Of a DNA stretch of 64,000 nt, positions 11,221-23,412 are shown in pieces. Under the pieces are notes generated by a model. The model was not told the DNA's origin. It did no database searches and was given only the letters and a program-made list of their open reading frames with translations. The number at the start of each line of letters is the position of its first letter. Position 1 is the stretch's first letter. The stretch covers positions 51,040,001 through 51,104,000 of the forward strand of contig CP141127.1 in assembly GCA_035236585.1 (NCBI GenBank), in the 5' to 3' direction. Position numbers and translations under genes: made by a program. Source of the DNA: Warburgia ugandensis. Taxonomy: Eukaryota; Streptophyta; Magnoliopsida; Canellales; Canellaceae.

Positions 11221-12240
11221 AACCTAAAATGATCATCAAAGCCTTAACTCGATTGAGGTTTGGCTACACGAATCTTGGTCCTCCATTCTATTCTATTAAA
11301 GTCATGGCTTCATTCAGTCCAAAAGTTTTTAAATACTTTCTCATCACTTCTATCCATGAACTTTTGGTCTTTCCCCTTGCCCTTTTAGATCCTTCAATTT
11401 GGATCAACTAACTCCATCTAATTGATGCCATTTTTGGTCTTTGCTAGTCATGCCCAAACCATATAAGTCTACCTCCATCATCTTGTTACCTATTGGTGTT
11501 AATGCTAAGCTTCCTCTAATATTTTCATTTCTAATTCTATCCTTTCTTGGTTTGCCACTCATCCATCTCATCATCCTCATTTTGGATATGCTCATCCTAT
11601 GTACATGTTGTCCCTTAACTGCCCAACACTTTGATCCATGGAGCATGGCTGGCCTTACAACCATCCTATAGAATTTTCCTTTCACTTTTAATGGAACCCA
11701 CTGATCACACAAAACTCAAGAGGCACATCTCCATTTGTTCAAACTCTTGGATTCTCTAGGTAACATCCCTTTTATCTCTTCACTCTCATGAATTATTGAT
11801 CCCAAGTATTGAAAGTGGTCTTTTTGGGGAACTCTTGGTTATCAACCTTTATTGGTATTTCACTCAACTGTCCTTGTTAAAATTGCATTCCATATACTCT
11901 ATCTTAGTTCAGCTAATCTTAAATCCTTTAGAGCTGATAGCATCTCTTCACAACTCTGGATTTATGTTTACACCCTCCTTTGTCTTATCAATCAAAACTA
12001 TGTCATCTGCAAATAACATGCACCACGGAAAATCCTCATCTAGATGTTTTGTTAACTCATCTATAACTAAAGTGAAATGGTATGGGTTCAATGCCAATCC
12101 CTAGTATGTTCCTGTAGAGATAGGGAACTCATCGATCTCTCAGCTAGTGGTCTTAACATTTGTAACTACTCCCTCACACACATCCTTAATTATGTCTATA
12201 TAGCCCCATGTAAAAACTTTCTCACTATATTAGCTCTCTA
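11221..12240 (-). pseudogene. 5'-truncated LINE (RTE-like) reverse transcriptase
   Basis: On the minus strand, RT palm and thumb sequence is readable in several frames: YIDIIKDVCEGVVTNVKTT, then GLALNPYHFTLVIDEL, then WCMLFADDIVLIDKT (FADD codons at about 12002-12013). It is followed by the longest open part (11712 to 11404), with VPLKVKGKFYRMVVRPAML, then CWAVKGQHVHRMSISKMRMM and RWMSGKPRKDRIRNENI. This matches the C-terminal half of plant RTE-type LINE ORF2. The 3' end lies near 11221, where the minus strand reads AGTTAAGGCTTTGATGATC, resembling the 3' tail of these LINEs. Endonuclease and fingers are absent (5' truncation at about 12240). Confidence 0.85.
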
Positions 12241-12249
12241 TAGACCCTA

Positions 12250-12512
12250 CCCTACTAAAGTTAGGGTTTTATAAGATAGCAAAAAATATAGTTTAGACAC
12301 AACCATCTTGTTAAAAATAATAAAAGATAGTTTTTGAGAACCATCTTTTAACATATGACATTATAAGATGATTTCACAAAACCATCTTATAAAAAATTTA
12401 TATTAAGACAAATTAAAAAAAATCATCTTATGATGTAAGATTTTATAAGATTGTTTTTAGAAACCATCTTATAATGTTAGGGTCAAGTTTTATTAGATGA
12501 CTTGTAGAAACC
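12250..12512. repeat. Array of palindromic AAGATGGTTTT...AAACCATCTT repeats (array 1)
   Basis: Four to five imperfect copies of a short inverted repeat (core ATAAGATGGTTT / AAACCATCTTAT) lie in tandem. Two further arrays with the same core, reading AGGATGG or AGATGG, are at 49505-49835 and 54700-54985. Such arrays are typical of the subterminal regions of CACTA elements, where the element's own protein binds. Here no TIR ending in CACTA could be assigned, so the class is inferred. Confidence 0.55.
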
Positions 12513-12912
12513 ATCCTTTAAATCTTCTTTTTAAAACAATGTGAAGTTCAACTTGTAATTTTTTACTCTTAGCTACTTTGATTAAAAACTCCAAGATTGA
12601 GTTAGATTTATGTACATTTTGTCCCAAATTTATATTTTCTTGGTTGATATTAGTTTGGGTATGTATTCTTTCTTGTTTTTGTCACAAGATTTATTTGATG
12701 ATAATGGTTATAAAATTCCTTTTCTATAGTTTTTCCTTACTATGTGATGGATTACTCATGTCTACAGATCATTCATGTGTATCTATCATTCATGTTTTTG
12801 CATCATTCTTTCTTGTTCCAAACCTAGCATTGAAAATTTGAGTCATCTAATATATATATATATATATATATATGTTTTTTTCCAACTGTACATAAATTTT
12901 TAGTGCATGTCA
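12513..12912. other. Unannotated AT-rich stretch
   Basis: No gene or element feature is recognised. It holds a (TA)n tract at about 12850-12872. The ORF of 87 codons at 12578-12841 has no recognisable motif and is probably chance. Confidence 0.5.
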
Positions 12913-15900
12913 TGTAACATCCCAGTTTTCTTGAAATATTTATCAATTTTTAATTTAGAAAGTAGCAAAAATTTCTTGGTTTTGAAAAACAATCAGAGTG
13001 ATACTATATATGTATTTTGTAAAATACTTCAAATTCAATAAGGTTTTACTATCAAAACCTCTACATATATGTAAAATAGTATTTTAACCTAAAGATGGTT
13101 AGAAGTACATGCCACAGGATCGTTACTAGTCACAAGTAGAGTCACACATCAATTTGAATAAGTAAATAGTCCATAACTAAGGTTCTACAGCCATCTCATG
13201 TGTCAACAAAATAAGTTATATACAACCCAAAATGAATTCCTATACATGGAATCTTTCAAATGAACATACAAAAAATATAGATGGTGTACATCTAAGTCAA
13301 ACTTGATACTTACACCTTCCCTGTATCCCTCACACTCGAACTCCTTAAGACTTGAAAATTTTGGTTGTAGGGGGTGAGAATATCAATAGACCATGATTTG
13401 GAAGAAAGCTAATATAAGCTTCCCTGCCAAAAATAGGGCATCCAGTACTATGTATATATATATATCCATTCATAAGTCAATGTAATAAATAGGCCTATAA
13501 TGGGCATAACTTAGGTTTCATTTTCACAAGAACCCCAAATACTATGTCAAAATGAGGTGTGATATTGTGTGAGATGTAAATCACATGGAAAAACTACTAA
13601 TCCTAAGTCATGCGTAAATTTAGAAATCAACAAATCATCGATTAGGTAAAACTCATAGTAATTGAGTAAATCCAAGCCCACATCACCGCCGAAAACTAAT
13701 CGATTATAGACCATCATGGCATATAGTCCTACCATTAGGGACATCGTGGTCTAAACTCTTAAGAGTGATTGGCATGTCCAACATTCCCAGACTCCTATGC
13801 TCATAGGGACCTACAATCACCCCTGGTGGCTATTGCAGTTTCAATGTTGATTGTGGATACCTCATGACCTAATCATCATTAGACCTCATGGCAGCATGTA
13901 GCTAATTAAAACAGTTTCCCAGAAGAAGCTACTTCTATTGCCTTCCGTCTCTATTGTAGGGCTGGTATCAATATCATCTCAGATGTTAGTGGTCAATTGT
14001 GCCTCCTAGCATACAGTCTCCAGGACTTATAGTGACACGTAGTACGCAAGCCTTGGTCTTATGACCGTCCTAAACAAGCATACCTTGAGGTCATATTACC
14101 ACCCAGGCATGCATGCCTCTAAGTCTTATGGTACTCATAGAGCACCTACCAAATTGGCAATCAAAATTGCATTTTGAGGTCTTACAGCTACTCAGAGAGT
14201 TGCAGCTGTAAACATGGACGAAATCCATGTCCACCATGGGTTATAGATGCTCATATAGCGCTTGCCTAAAGCATTGATTAAAATTATATCTCTAGGGCTT
14301 ATAGCTACTCGTAGAATGCCTGTATAAAGCATCGACAAAATTGCAACTACTTGGGCTTATGGCTACTAGTAGAGTGCATGCCGAAAACACTAATGGAAAT
14401 TCATGTATCCAGGCTTACAATGACTCATAGAGTGCATGCCTAAAGCATTGATGATTAACCAAATCATTGTACTATATATAAGGTAGGTCAATGACATGCG
14501 TGAGATCCATTAGTCCTGTAAATTCCAAGGACTTAGCTTTTATAGCATATGGTGGTTTATGTCATAATCCATGTTATATCTAGAGGTTCAATCTTTCATT
14601 AGAGTGCGAATGTTCTTTCACTTAAAGAAGTTCCCTAGTTAAGGAGCAAGGTATATTATTCATGTTACCCTTGGATGATCCTTTTGTCCATCAAACTCCT
14701 AGTATCTTTTAACTATCCTTATTAGTGTGCATGTTAGCACGTTGTTAGATAGCTCATCATTACTCATGCTAAGTCCGACAATGGTTTGAGTTCCAATTAG
14801 TATGCTAAGTGGGTGTAGGTTTCCAACTTATTCCCACTTGCAATTCTATAGTGTATTGTTTTACGTTGTCATCACTTCTCTCACTTCAATCCCTAACCAT
14901 TTGTCATTTATGTAAGGTGAAACCATTATGACTTATTTATTTGGGGGTTTGTTTCACCTTAGAGGTTTTTGATGTTCATTCCTCCACCATTGAAAATGTA
15001 AAGTCTTCTTTTAAGAATAGAGTCATAGACCTTTCAAGTCCACCAAGATGTTCACCCTACTTAGTGGAACTTAGCTTAGCATTAGTCACTAATTTAAGTA
15101 GGATTTTATTATTTGACAACTTAATAGAGTTTAAGTATTTCTTTCAATGGTTAGTCAACTTCAACCTTTTGCACTTAGCTAGGTAATGTTGACATCGAAA
15201 TATATTCCTGCTTGAAATTTCTATAGTGATGCCCCACCAAAATTTACTTATCTATCTTGTTTCTTATCCAAGTGCTTCCATTAATATGTTAGTTAACTAA
15301 TTGATAGAACTAACATTGAATATAAAAAAATTTGAATCTTGCTTGCAAATTCACTTAGATAGGCTCTAGTAAGTAGTAGACTATTCAACACCTTACTACT
15401 GGAAATTTTAGTAGGAGCAAAGTCCTCATTCATCCTCTTTATTAGGCAATGGCCTACTTAAATGAGTCCAAATTTTTACTTTTTTCCCTTAGGATACCTT
15501 TTTAACACATTAAAAACACTTTTCCACAGATTTCCCCATTTGATTAAGCTATTTTCTACTGGTCCAAAATCTAGTTCCAAGTACCCTGATTATTATCCTG
15601 CTGGAGATTATTTCAAGAATGACTCTCTAAAGTCCATTAACTTGGGTTGAATCCTACCCAAATCATCCAAAATTTTCCCAACAGCATAGTTCTTTGTTAT
15701 AATGGTCGATCAGCCACAAATGCGCCCCCCCTTCCCCCCACAAAAAAAGGAAAAAGTAAAAAGTAAAAAAATAACCTCCATTGATTTATAATTTTCCAAA
15801 GGCCAAAGGCCCATAGGTAAAACACCACTGTATTGGAAGTTCCAACAGGGACTACCACATGTCCACTTTTTTTCACTCTAACATCACCAAATTTGTTGTT

Positions 15901-17755
15901 CTAACCATGGAATATGAACTGGCTAATTGTTATTTCATTCAATCACAATTTCCCCCCAAAAAGCCATTCACTTTCCCAATCGAGGGCTAAATGCCCTGCA
16001 ACCAGTCATGTACATTTGCTAGTTTTTCTTGTTCTAGTAGTAGGTGTTTCTTTACCATTTTATTCCATCATATTTATTCTTCCCATATTGACAAGTTAAT
16101 AAGCTATTAGTTACCAAAACCCATGAAAGAAATGGTCAATATTTCATTGTTAGCATGTCAATAATGATGGAGAAAATCGTGCCCTTTTTGTACAATTTCC
16201 TAAAGAAATTTCTATAGGAAAATGTTGCTCCTTTCACTATCTAAACACCCCCAAATTAGTATGCATAACATCAAAATTTTAAACATCAAATTACAATATT
16301 ACAATTTGCATCAACCCACTTAAAAAACCTATGAAATTATTCACTCAATTTGGTGAAATACATGGACATTTTTTGTAAGAGAAACTGTCCCCTATTTTCC
16401 ACTGAAAACCATCCCAAAATACAGCATGGATATCTCACTTCAAAACATGTCATTTGCTAGCTTAAATAGAAGTATTTCAAGAAAGAAACTTTTTGTCTGC
16501 CATACTGTGAAATTTATGTGATGTAATTAGTCAAGAAATTAACTTTTAACAAGCAAACTAGTAGGCTTAACATGCCTAGAATTTTCTATGCATGCTTCTT
16601 TGGAATTCTTAAAAACATGTTTGAAACTCTAGTAAAAATCCTAGGTTTTTTAAGCTAAACCAAAACCCATATTAATGATCCTCCAACCATCCCCCTACCT
16701 ATAAAGCTTCCAAAATCTACAGGAGAGTGTGTTCCTCAATTCAATGCTTAACTCCCCTTCAGCATGATGTTTTCACCATTGTCAAGAAGGTCATTTTGGT
16801 TGGATATTTTCTTACACCCTGCTTCCTTCCTTGGATTCCAGCTCTTGCTACCCATTCAATCTTCATTTCCCCCACCATTACCCTAAGTTTTCACTTTTCA
16901 AATCTCCTTTCTTGTATCAATTCCTAGCTACTCCACCTTCCTTCTCATATGCCAAATAGTTCTATGCATGGGCTGGAAACATTTCTATTTCCAGCCCTTG
17001 CTTTTCCCTTATAACATTTTTATTTTGGACTTCAGAAGCCCAGTGTCACATGGGGTGAAACTAGCTGCCACTCCCTTGTGCATCCACATGGTGACTAGCT
17101 TCCCCTTAGTGAATTTGGCCTGCCATTTGTACTTAAGTGAGGAAAACCCCTTACTTTAAAGCCTTTACAATTGTAAACAATTTGATTCTATCTTCCTATT
17201 TGACATTAATTTACTAAATGAACTCAAATTTCAATCATACCCTACCATCTAATGGTCAATGCTGCTTGGCCTCAAATTGCCGATGGTTTCCACTTCTTGT
17301 AATTCAAGGGATGGCTCGCTAGACTAAATCATCCAATGGTGGATCTCATTCTTAGTCCACCTTTTCTTATACCTTGATCTATGCATCAATACCTTTTCCC
17401 TTTATCAATTTGCTTGCTAATACACCATCTAAGGTGTCTCTTTTACCCTAGATCATCTATAAATGCAAAACTAGACTCTTACTTGATGGGGGTCTATTTA
17501 TGGAACCCTAATAATCCAATCCATCCATCGATTAACTTGCACTTTCACTTATGTGAAATTTCATTCATTATATCTCACACTCTAAAACATCATCTAATTG
17601 GATTGTTTCATCGATGATTATTAGTAAGGAGTGTTAAGAAGATGTGAAATTGGAATGGAAATAAAAGAAAAAATACCCCATTTTTTATTTCCTTTTTTTA
17701 TTATTTATAATTATGATTAGTTATTTATTATAAATCAATATTTACATATATCACA
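12913..17755 (-). repeat. 3' LTR of element H (about 4.8 kb)
   Basis: The right boundary is set by the purine-rich tract directly upstream of the minus-strand TGTGATATATG. The left boundary is TGTAACATCC at 12913. The outer ends match the two ends of the short 5' LTR at 41705-41889. Inside is a set of about 58-bp tandem repeats (14125-14455). At 15724-15742 there is a C-rich stretch, and the rest is AT-rich without recognisable coding sequence. Short ORFs here, for example 16727-16927 and 17381-17617, show no motif. Confidence 0.65.
14125..14455. repeat. Tandem repeats of about 58 bp in LTR H
   Basis: About six diverged units each contain CTTAYRGCTACTCRTAGAGTGC followed by a variant of AAAGCATTGATNAAAATT. 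One or two weaker units precede it from about 14026. Similar short tandem arrays occur at about this place in other LTRs of this window. Confidence 0.7.
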
Positions 17756-17841
17756 CTCTTCCTCATTAAAAAAATTTTGTCCCTTAAATTGTGTCATTAA
17801 GTGTAAACCATTCAAAACAAATATAGGAATTGTTGTCTCAT

Positions 17842-17932
17842 GTCATCCTCGATTTCCCATGTAACCTCCTCATATATGTGATATTGCCTTAGAACCTTGA
17901 CAAGGAAAATTGTCTTAGTTCATAAGGTGTAA
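17842..17932 (-). pseudogene. Chromodomain C-terminus of element H
   Basis: The minus strand reads TKTIFLVKVLRQYHIYEE and then VTWEIEDDMR. This is the end of the chromodomain-like tail of Del/Tekay integrases (family pattern LRTKTIPLVKVLW...EEATWE..EDM). It is the direct continuation of EWPV.IHDGKEKTL at about 20770-20724, interrupted by the solo LTR at 17938-20718. A purine-rich tract and the 3' LTR follow within 90 bp, as in an element end. Confidence 0.82.
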
Positions 17933-19494
17933 CAACAGCAAGAAAAAGAAAAAAAAAGAAACACTTAAATGAAGGGGGGCTAGAATTGATACTGGCACCC
18001 CCCACGTAAGAGGGCCATTGGGCCCTTCTCCTCTCAAACCCGAAGGATAGACTAGAAAAAGAAAAGAAAAAAGAAAAAAGAAAAATAAAGGGGAGAAAAC
18101 CCGATGAAGGAAGGAAGAGGAGAAGAAGAGAGAGGAGGGAAAGAAGAGAGAAGGAAAGGAAAGGAGAGGGGGAAGAAACTACACGCCTGGAAATCCACCA
18201 CATTGGAGAAGAAGGCTTGGGTTTTTTTGGGATCTCGAAGTTCATAGACGTTGTCAGAGAAGATGACGAGTTAAATCGATAATTCGAGCCAGCCATTTTG
18301 CTCCTTACGACAAGATGAACCAAAACCTGAGGTTTTGGAACGATCCAGGCATTACTGAACTCCAAATTTAAAGGGGAATCGTCGCATGCGTATGTTGGAG
18401 GGCTTCACAACAAATAGCCAATCTAGCCCATTCTAGAGAGGAAAAAACATGAAAATGCGTATAATAGGTGAAATATACAAAACCCAACTCTTAATTTGAT
18501 GAATTTTGTGGAATCCATGCATTTTTATGCTAAATCTAGAATTATGGATAATCCAACCGTCCAATCCCCATTCCAAGTATAGGGATAGGTAAATTAGTGC
18601 ATGATGTAGCTTTGATCACACAAAAACTTCAGATCTAGGCTGAAAATTGATCAAACGATCTTAGCCATCTGATCAAGTACTATTCACATAGTAATCTTTT
18701 AATGTCTGATCGATGATCAGACAGCACAAATGAGTTCTAGAGCATTGAAATTTGCTTGGATATATCACAAATTAAGAATTTTAGACTGAAATTGATCTAA
18801 AAATCTAAATCGTCGATTGGACAGTAGAGTAATAAGGACCTGTCACTTTTGATTGGTGGTTACACACGACCATGATGTACCCTAACCTCTAATAAGTTAA
18901 GATAGCTAGAAAAGTGCAAGATAAGGCCACTGGACAATAAAAACAACCTACAGTTACTTAAGATGAATGGTGGATAGCCAATCCATGGCCAATTGTGTGG
19001 ATTCGAAATCCAACGACTGTTGTCATTCAGCTAGCTATCAACCAATAGCTAATGAAACACCCTTACAGTAATAAGCATCACCAGCTCGCCTTATGATGAC
19101 CAGTGCCAGGGACAAACTTAGTGGAAGCTTCCATATTGGAAAAGCTAGGAGAAGTCCAAGAATTATATATCTGAATGTGTTTTTGTATTTTACAGAGGCG
19201 TGATTAATTGGGAGCTCATACGCAAACTGAGTAAAGTATTCATTTCATTGAACTAGAAGAGCACCAGTAGAGGTAGGTGGAATTGAGATTGCTAAGATTT
19301 TTGTTATATACATGTTTGTATATGAATTTTGAGCATTGAAATAAGTCTATTCAATTTATATGAAAGGCAAGATGAATGTGCAAGATAAAATTTAACCATG
19401 ATTAAACTGTTCATGCAAAAGCTATATATTATTGTGAATTATGTGATAAAATATAAGACTGATACCAGAAAATTGTGAGTTGACTCGTATGAGT

Positions 19495-19700
19495 GAAAGG
19501 GGTCATTATGATGTGGGCAAGCCACAGAGTCGTTATGATGTAGGCGGGCCTTCGGGCTGGACAAGGTACCGATCCCTGAGATTTAACCTCATTGTTTGGG
19601 GAGCTTGACATGTTCGAGGGATTGTTATGATGTGGGCGGGTCATAGAGTTGTTATGATGTGGGCGGGCCTTCGGGATGGACAAGCTACTGGTTCCTGGCT
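19495..19700. repeat. Imperfect tandem repeats in LTR D
   Basis: The phrase GTTATGATGTGGGCGGGCC occurs about four times with small changes, paired with CTTCGGG..TGGACAAG. It lies where the related LTRs carry other short tandem repeats, so this is a repeat-prone part of the LTR. Confidence 0.75.
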
Positions 19701-20130
19701 GGACAAGCTACTGGTCTTTTAGGAGTAAAGCCTTGAGCTGTGTCTTTGGGTTTAACTCACTGCACTGACTCACTGCACTAAAGAGGATAATATTGTCTGC
19801 TATGTACTTGATATACACGATAACGCGTTGGTATTTGGAAATGTGAATGGCTCATATGAGCAAAGATTGGTATCAGTAAATGAAAATGATTAGTGAGTTT
19901 TACATGTGACTGCATACTTGCATTTCAAGAATATGTTTTAGTACTGATGCATTGAAGTTTCTTCCATTTTGGCATGAATTCATGATTTTGGTGAATGTTG
20001 AATTATTTCAATCTAAATGATAATTGAATGTTAGTTGCATGTTTTAGCATGGACAATTAATTTATATAGAATATCATGATTTTGTTTATATACAACTGCT
20101 TCTTATTCCACCTACACAAGCACAAGTTTG

Positions 20131-20162
20131 CTGAGATATTGTATTTGTTTACAATATCTCAG
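20131..20162 (+). other. Conserved LTR hairpin (copy D)
   Basis: CTGAGATATTGTA and TACAATATCTCAG are perfect 13-bp arms around the 6-nt loop TTTGTT. It lies 556 nt before the LTR end. The flanking sequence (AAGTTTG before it) resembles the AAGCATAGCTTG context of the other copies. Confidence 0.8.
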
Positions 20163-20723
20163 AGCAAAGGATTCCCAAGAAGTATGAACTTACTAATAGG
20201 AGTACGCTGACAAAAAGCTTCTGACTTAGACAGGTAATAATTGGATTATGTTTGAAGTTATTTTATCAGAAATGGGAGAGAGATTGCTATAAATGTAATT
20301 TTGGGGAGTTTGGATAACTTATGTGATTGGGTTGTGACGTGGAGTTCCTGGGTGTGTTTTGTTAGACTTGATTTGTCTTTATTTGGTCTGATGTATGAAA
20401 AAGGAGACAGTCTCCATTTATGTTTTGAAATTGTCAACAAATGTTTATCAAGTACTTCACACTGACATGCGTTAAATGTCATATGTCCCAAAAACTGAGG
20501 AACCTCTGCCGGATTTTTGGTAGAAATGAGTGCTCATTTCACTGAGAATCCTTGTTTTTGAGAAAAAAAAATGACACTCGAGGTTTTTCAAAATGAATTT
20601 AAAAGAAAAGATTCTTCCGTAGTTGTTTACACTTTAAAAATGATTTTATTAGAAATCCAACTCGCTAAGTCAATGTCTTTTGGATTTAAAAAGTGTTATG
20701 AAAACCTGGGTCATCACATAAGG

Positions 20724-21134
20724 TCTTCTCCTTCCCATCATGGATTCATACTGGCCACTCTTAAAAAGTTAAGTGTACTATAAGTCGGCTAGCACTTGAT
20801 CAAGAACATGTGTAGAGTCCAGGACATATTTCCTCAACATGGAAACATGAAATACATCGTTCATGTCTGCTAGTGAGGGTTGAAGTGCTAGTTTGTAAGC
20901 AACTTTGCCCCTTTCAAGTATCTTGAATGGACCCACAAATCTAGGGTGTAGCTTACCCTTCACCCCAAATCTCATCTCATCCTTGGTTGGAGATACCTTT
21001 AGAAAGACTTGGTCTTGGAACTTCAAATCTATGCTCAGATTAACATAGCTCTTCTACCTACTATGCGCAACTAATAGATGCCTCAAAATCAATCTCACCT
21101 TCTCAACACATTAATCTATCAACTTAGACCTGAA
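20724..21134 (-). pseudogene. Integrase C-terminal part of element H
   Basis: The longest open part (21026 to 20778) reads MKFQDQVFLKVSPTKDEMRF, then GVKGKLHPRFVGPFKILERG, then YKLALQPSLADMNDVFHVSM and LRKYVLDSTHVL. This is the classic integrase C-terminal domain of Del/Tekay chromoviruses. To the left it runs, with frameshifts and stops, into EWPV and GKEKTL at the insertion of LTR D. To the right it abuts the target duplication of LTR B (AAAGT at 21135-21139). The rest of the integrase lies beyond 38364. Confidence 0.9.
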
Positions 21135-21558
21135 AAAGTTGTGATGACTCGAGGGTTTTTGTAATACATTTTTCAAAGGTAGAGCCCTCAGTAGTAAATT
21201 TTTTTTGCAAAACAAAGCAGCAGAAATTCCTTTCTTAAAACTTGTTTTGAAAAACCCAAGTCATCACTTCATACATAACATAAGTAGAATTTTTTTGTAC
21301 AAGATAAAATTCCATTGAAGGAATATACTTTTATTAAATTCCAGAATCCATCCAGTGGTTCACAGTACAACCTAAATTCCATTACAATACTTGTCCAAAT
21401 TACATAATCCAAAACTCAAAGCTCACCATACAATGAAACTCTCATTACAATTCAATACTCTCAAACAAAACAAAATACATGTCTTCAAGGGGTATACCGT
21501 GATGATTATTCTCCAAAGTCTTCTTCAGTCTTGAGCTCATAACTCTCCTTCTCCGCAT

Positions 21559-21598
21559 CTGAGATATTGTAAACATTCAAACATTTAGAATATCTCAG
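21559..21598 (-). other. Conserved LTR hairpin (copy B)
   Basis: The arms CTGAGATATTGTAAA and TTTAGAATATCTCAG pair at 14 of 15 positions around a 10-nt loop. It lies about 420 nt before the LTR end in the sense direction. Confidence 0.75.
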
Positions 21599-23299
21599 CA
21601 AGCTATGCTTAGTAGGGGATTCAAGAAGCATAATAATTTGACATATAATTCTAATACTTCATAATCCCATTATTCATAAACATACTCATGTGTCAAATTC
21701 TTTACTTTGTAATATATGTACATCCTTATACATACATACTGTACATGGATAAATCCATCAAAGTTATGAAAGTAGTCAAATAACATTCCCAACTAAGTTA
21801 ATCAATTCTTTCCACTATGAGAAATTAGTATTTAAGCTAGTCTTATACAGGAATTTCCCTTCTTGGGAGATACTGATAACATACAATTACCTGGCATTTT
21901 ATCATGCCAAAACATAAGGCATTTCACTATGCCTATCTCATATGCATCATAATACAAAATAATCAAAGGACTACCATGCTGCAATCTAATCCGTACTAGT
22001 GCGCTCAAATAACTGCCATGTTCACCTTTGATACCACAGTGGAAAATATTGTGTCACTGCTTATATGGGGAGATAGAACTTTGACAGCGGTGGCCTTCCC
22101 ATAATTGCCCCATTCAACTTTTAGCCTCTCATAGGGTAAGGTATCATCATGTCATCAAATTTCAGAAAGCGGGTGGCCAAACCCTCATAACTCCCCTAGC
22201 ATAGCATCCCCAGGCTTATGCCTATTTAAAACATAACCACAAGCCTCCATGCTTGTATGTAAAATATGTTTCATACGTATAAGACAATCTATCTATTTAC
22301 TTAGGGCTAGAATATCTTCTAGTTCCATATTCACTTAGAGTCTATTCCTCAATTCTAACTTAACCATTTCATATGTGTTTGATTGAATCATAAGGGTTTT
22401 AGGGGATTTAATACATGTATTAACATTACACTTGTCAACGTTCCTAGACATAAGATCATGTATTCAACATGTACATCCCACGTAGATGCATTCATAAAAT
22501 CCTCCTTCCTTCAAGTAGTGATCCATCTCTTCAAATCTTCCATGATCATAATATATGTAATCTAACAACCCCAAATTTTGTAAATACTATTCTGGGCATT
22601 ATTATGTGAAATTGGAATTTTAGACCCAAAGAAAATAAATTTTTATAGAAATGGAATTTTGAGTGGAAGCATGAATATTTGAAATGTAATAAAAAAATCG
22701 AGTCCAACAACATAAAGAACATTGAAATCAGAGTTCAGATGAATTTCACCCTAAAATTTTACTATTCCATGATCAAGTTATGAGTTTTCAAGAAGTACAA
22801 TTTGGAACTAAAACTAAAACCATTAGATAGTACTTAGAAAATGGAATCCAATGAGCCAAAGAATGTTGAAAATAGAGTCAGGATGAAGTTATGGGCCTTT
22901 GAAGTCCAGGGCAATACGATAATTAAAAGATAAAAAAAAACTAAGAACATGAAATTGAAATTATAAAATCTAGATTCTACTCATCAATACAAATCCAATG
23001 ACACTAAGTTTACTAAAATCAGTGGTTGGACGAATAAACGGTATTTTTGTAACTTAGTTGGCCCCACTTGTAGTTGGAATGTGATAGTCAATGGAGTTGA
23101 AAAACTTTATTAACTAGTATCATGGTGTTTAAAATAGTAAGATCATCATGATTAACAACTAATATAAAATAATTAAAAGAAAAAGAAAACCAATTAAAAT
23201 AACAAAAAGGGGGGCCAGGTTTGATAATGGTACCCCCTCACTTAAACGAAAAGAGAAAACAGACGTTGGTCTGTTTCCCAAACCTGATGAGAAGAGGAA

Positions 23300-23412
23300 A
23301 CCCAACGGGGGGAAGAAGAGAAGAAGAAGAAGAGGAAAGGAGGAGGAAGAAAGAAGAGAGAAGAAGGAAGAAGGAAGAAGGAGAAGAGGGAGAAAGGAGA
23401 GAAAATAGATAG
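23300..23412 (+). other. Purine-rich leader in the nested element's 5' LTR
   Basis: Almost pure A/G sequence (repeats of GAAGAAGAGG type) is followed 280 nt later by the donor-like AGGTAAGA at about 23692. The 3' LTR has the same arrangement (31205-31310 and about 31599), and LTR D has a similar tract at 18050-18175. Its role is unknown; it may be the transcript leader. Confidence 0.5.

Larger units (their letters stand above)
17938..20718 (+). mobile_element. Solo LTR in the chromodomain of element H (LTR D)
   Basis: The ends TGTAACAACA...GTCATCACA are flanked by the same 5 bp TAAGG (17933-17937 and 20719-20723). Removing the insertion rejoins the chromodomain reading of element H. No internal domain is present, so it is a solo LTR of 2781 bp. 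In plus orientation it has a purine-rich leader (18050-18175), a tandem repeat with GTTATGATGTGGGCGGGCC (19495-19700), and a perfect 13-bp hairpin (20131-20162). An antisense ORF of 158 codons (18365-17889) is the low-complexity shadow of the purine-rich leader. Confidence 0.92.

Noticed and set aside
14125-14455. Regular repeats considered as a CRISPR-like array
   Set aside because: The units are diverged tandem repeats without unique spacers and lie in a plant LTR; no cas genes.
17889-18365. Longest ORF in the window (158 codons, minus), serine/leucine/phenylalanine-rich with a membrane-like stretch
   Set aside because: It is the antisense reading of the purine-rich leader of solo LTR D. 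The related LTRs give similar low-complexity ORFs (23508-23242, 31341-31087), with no conserved protein.
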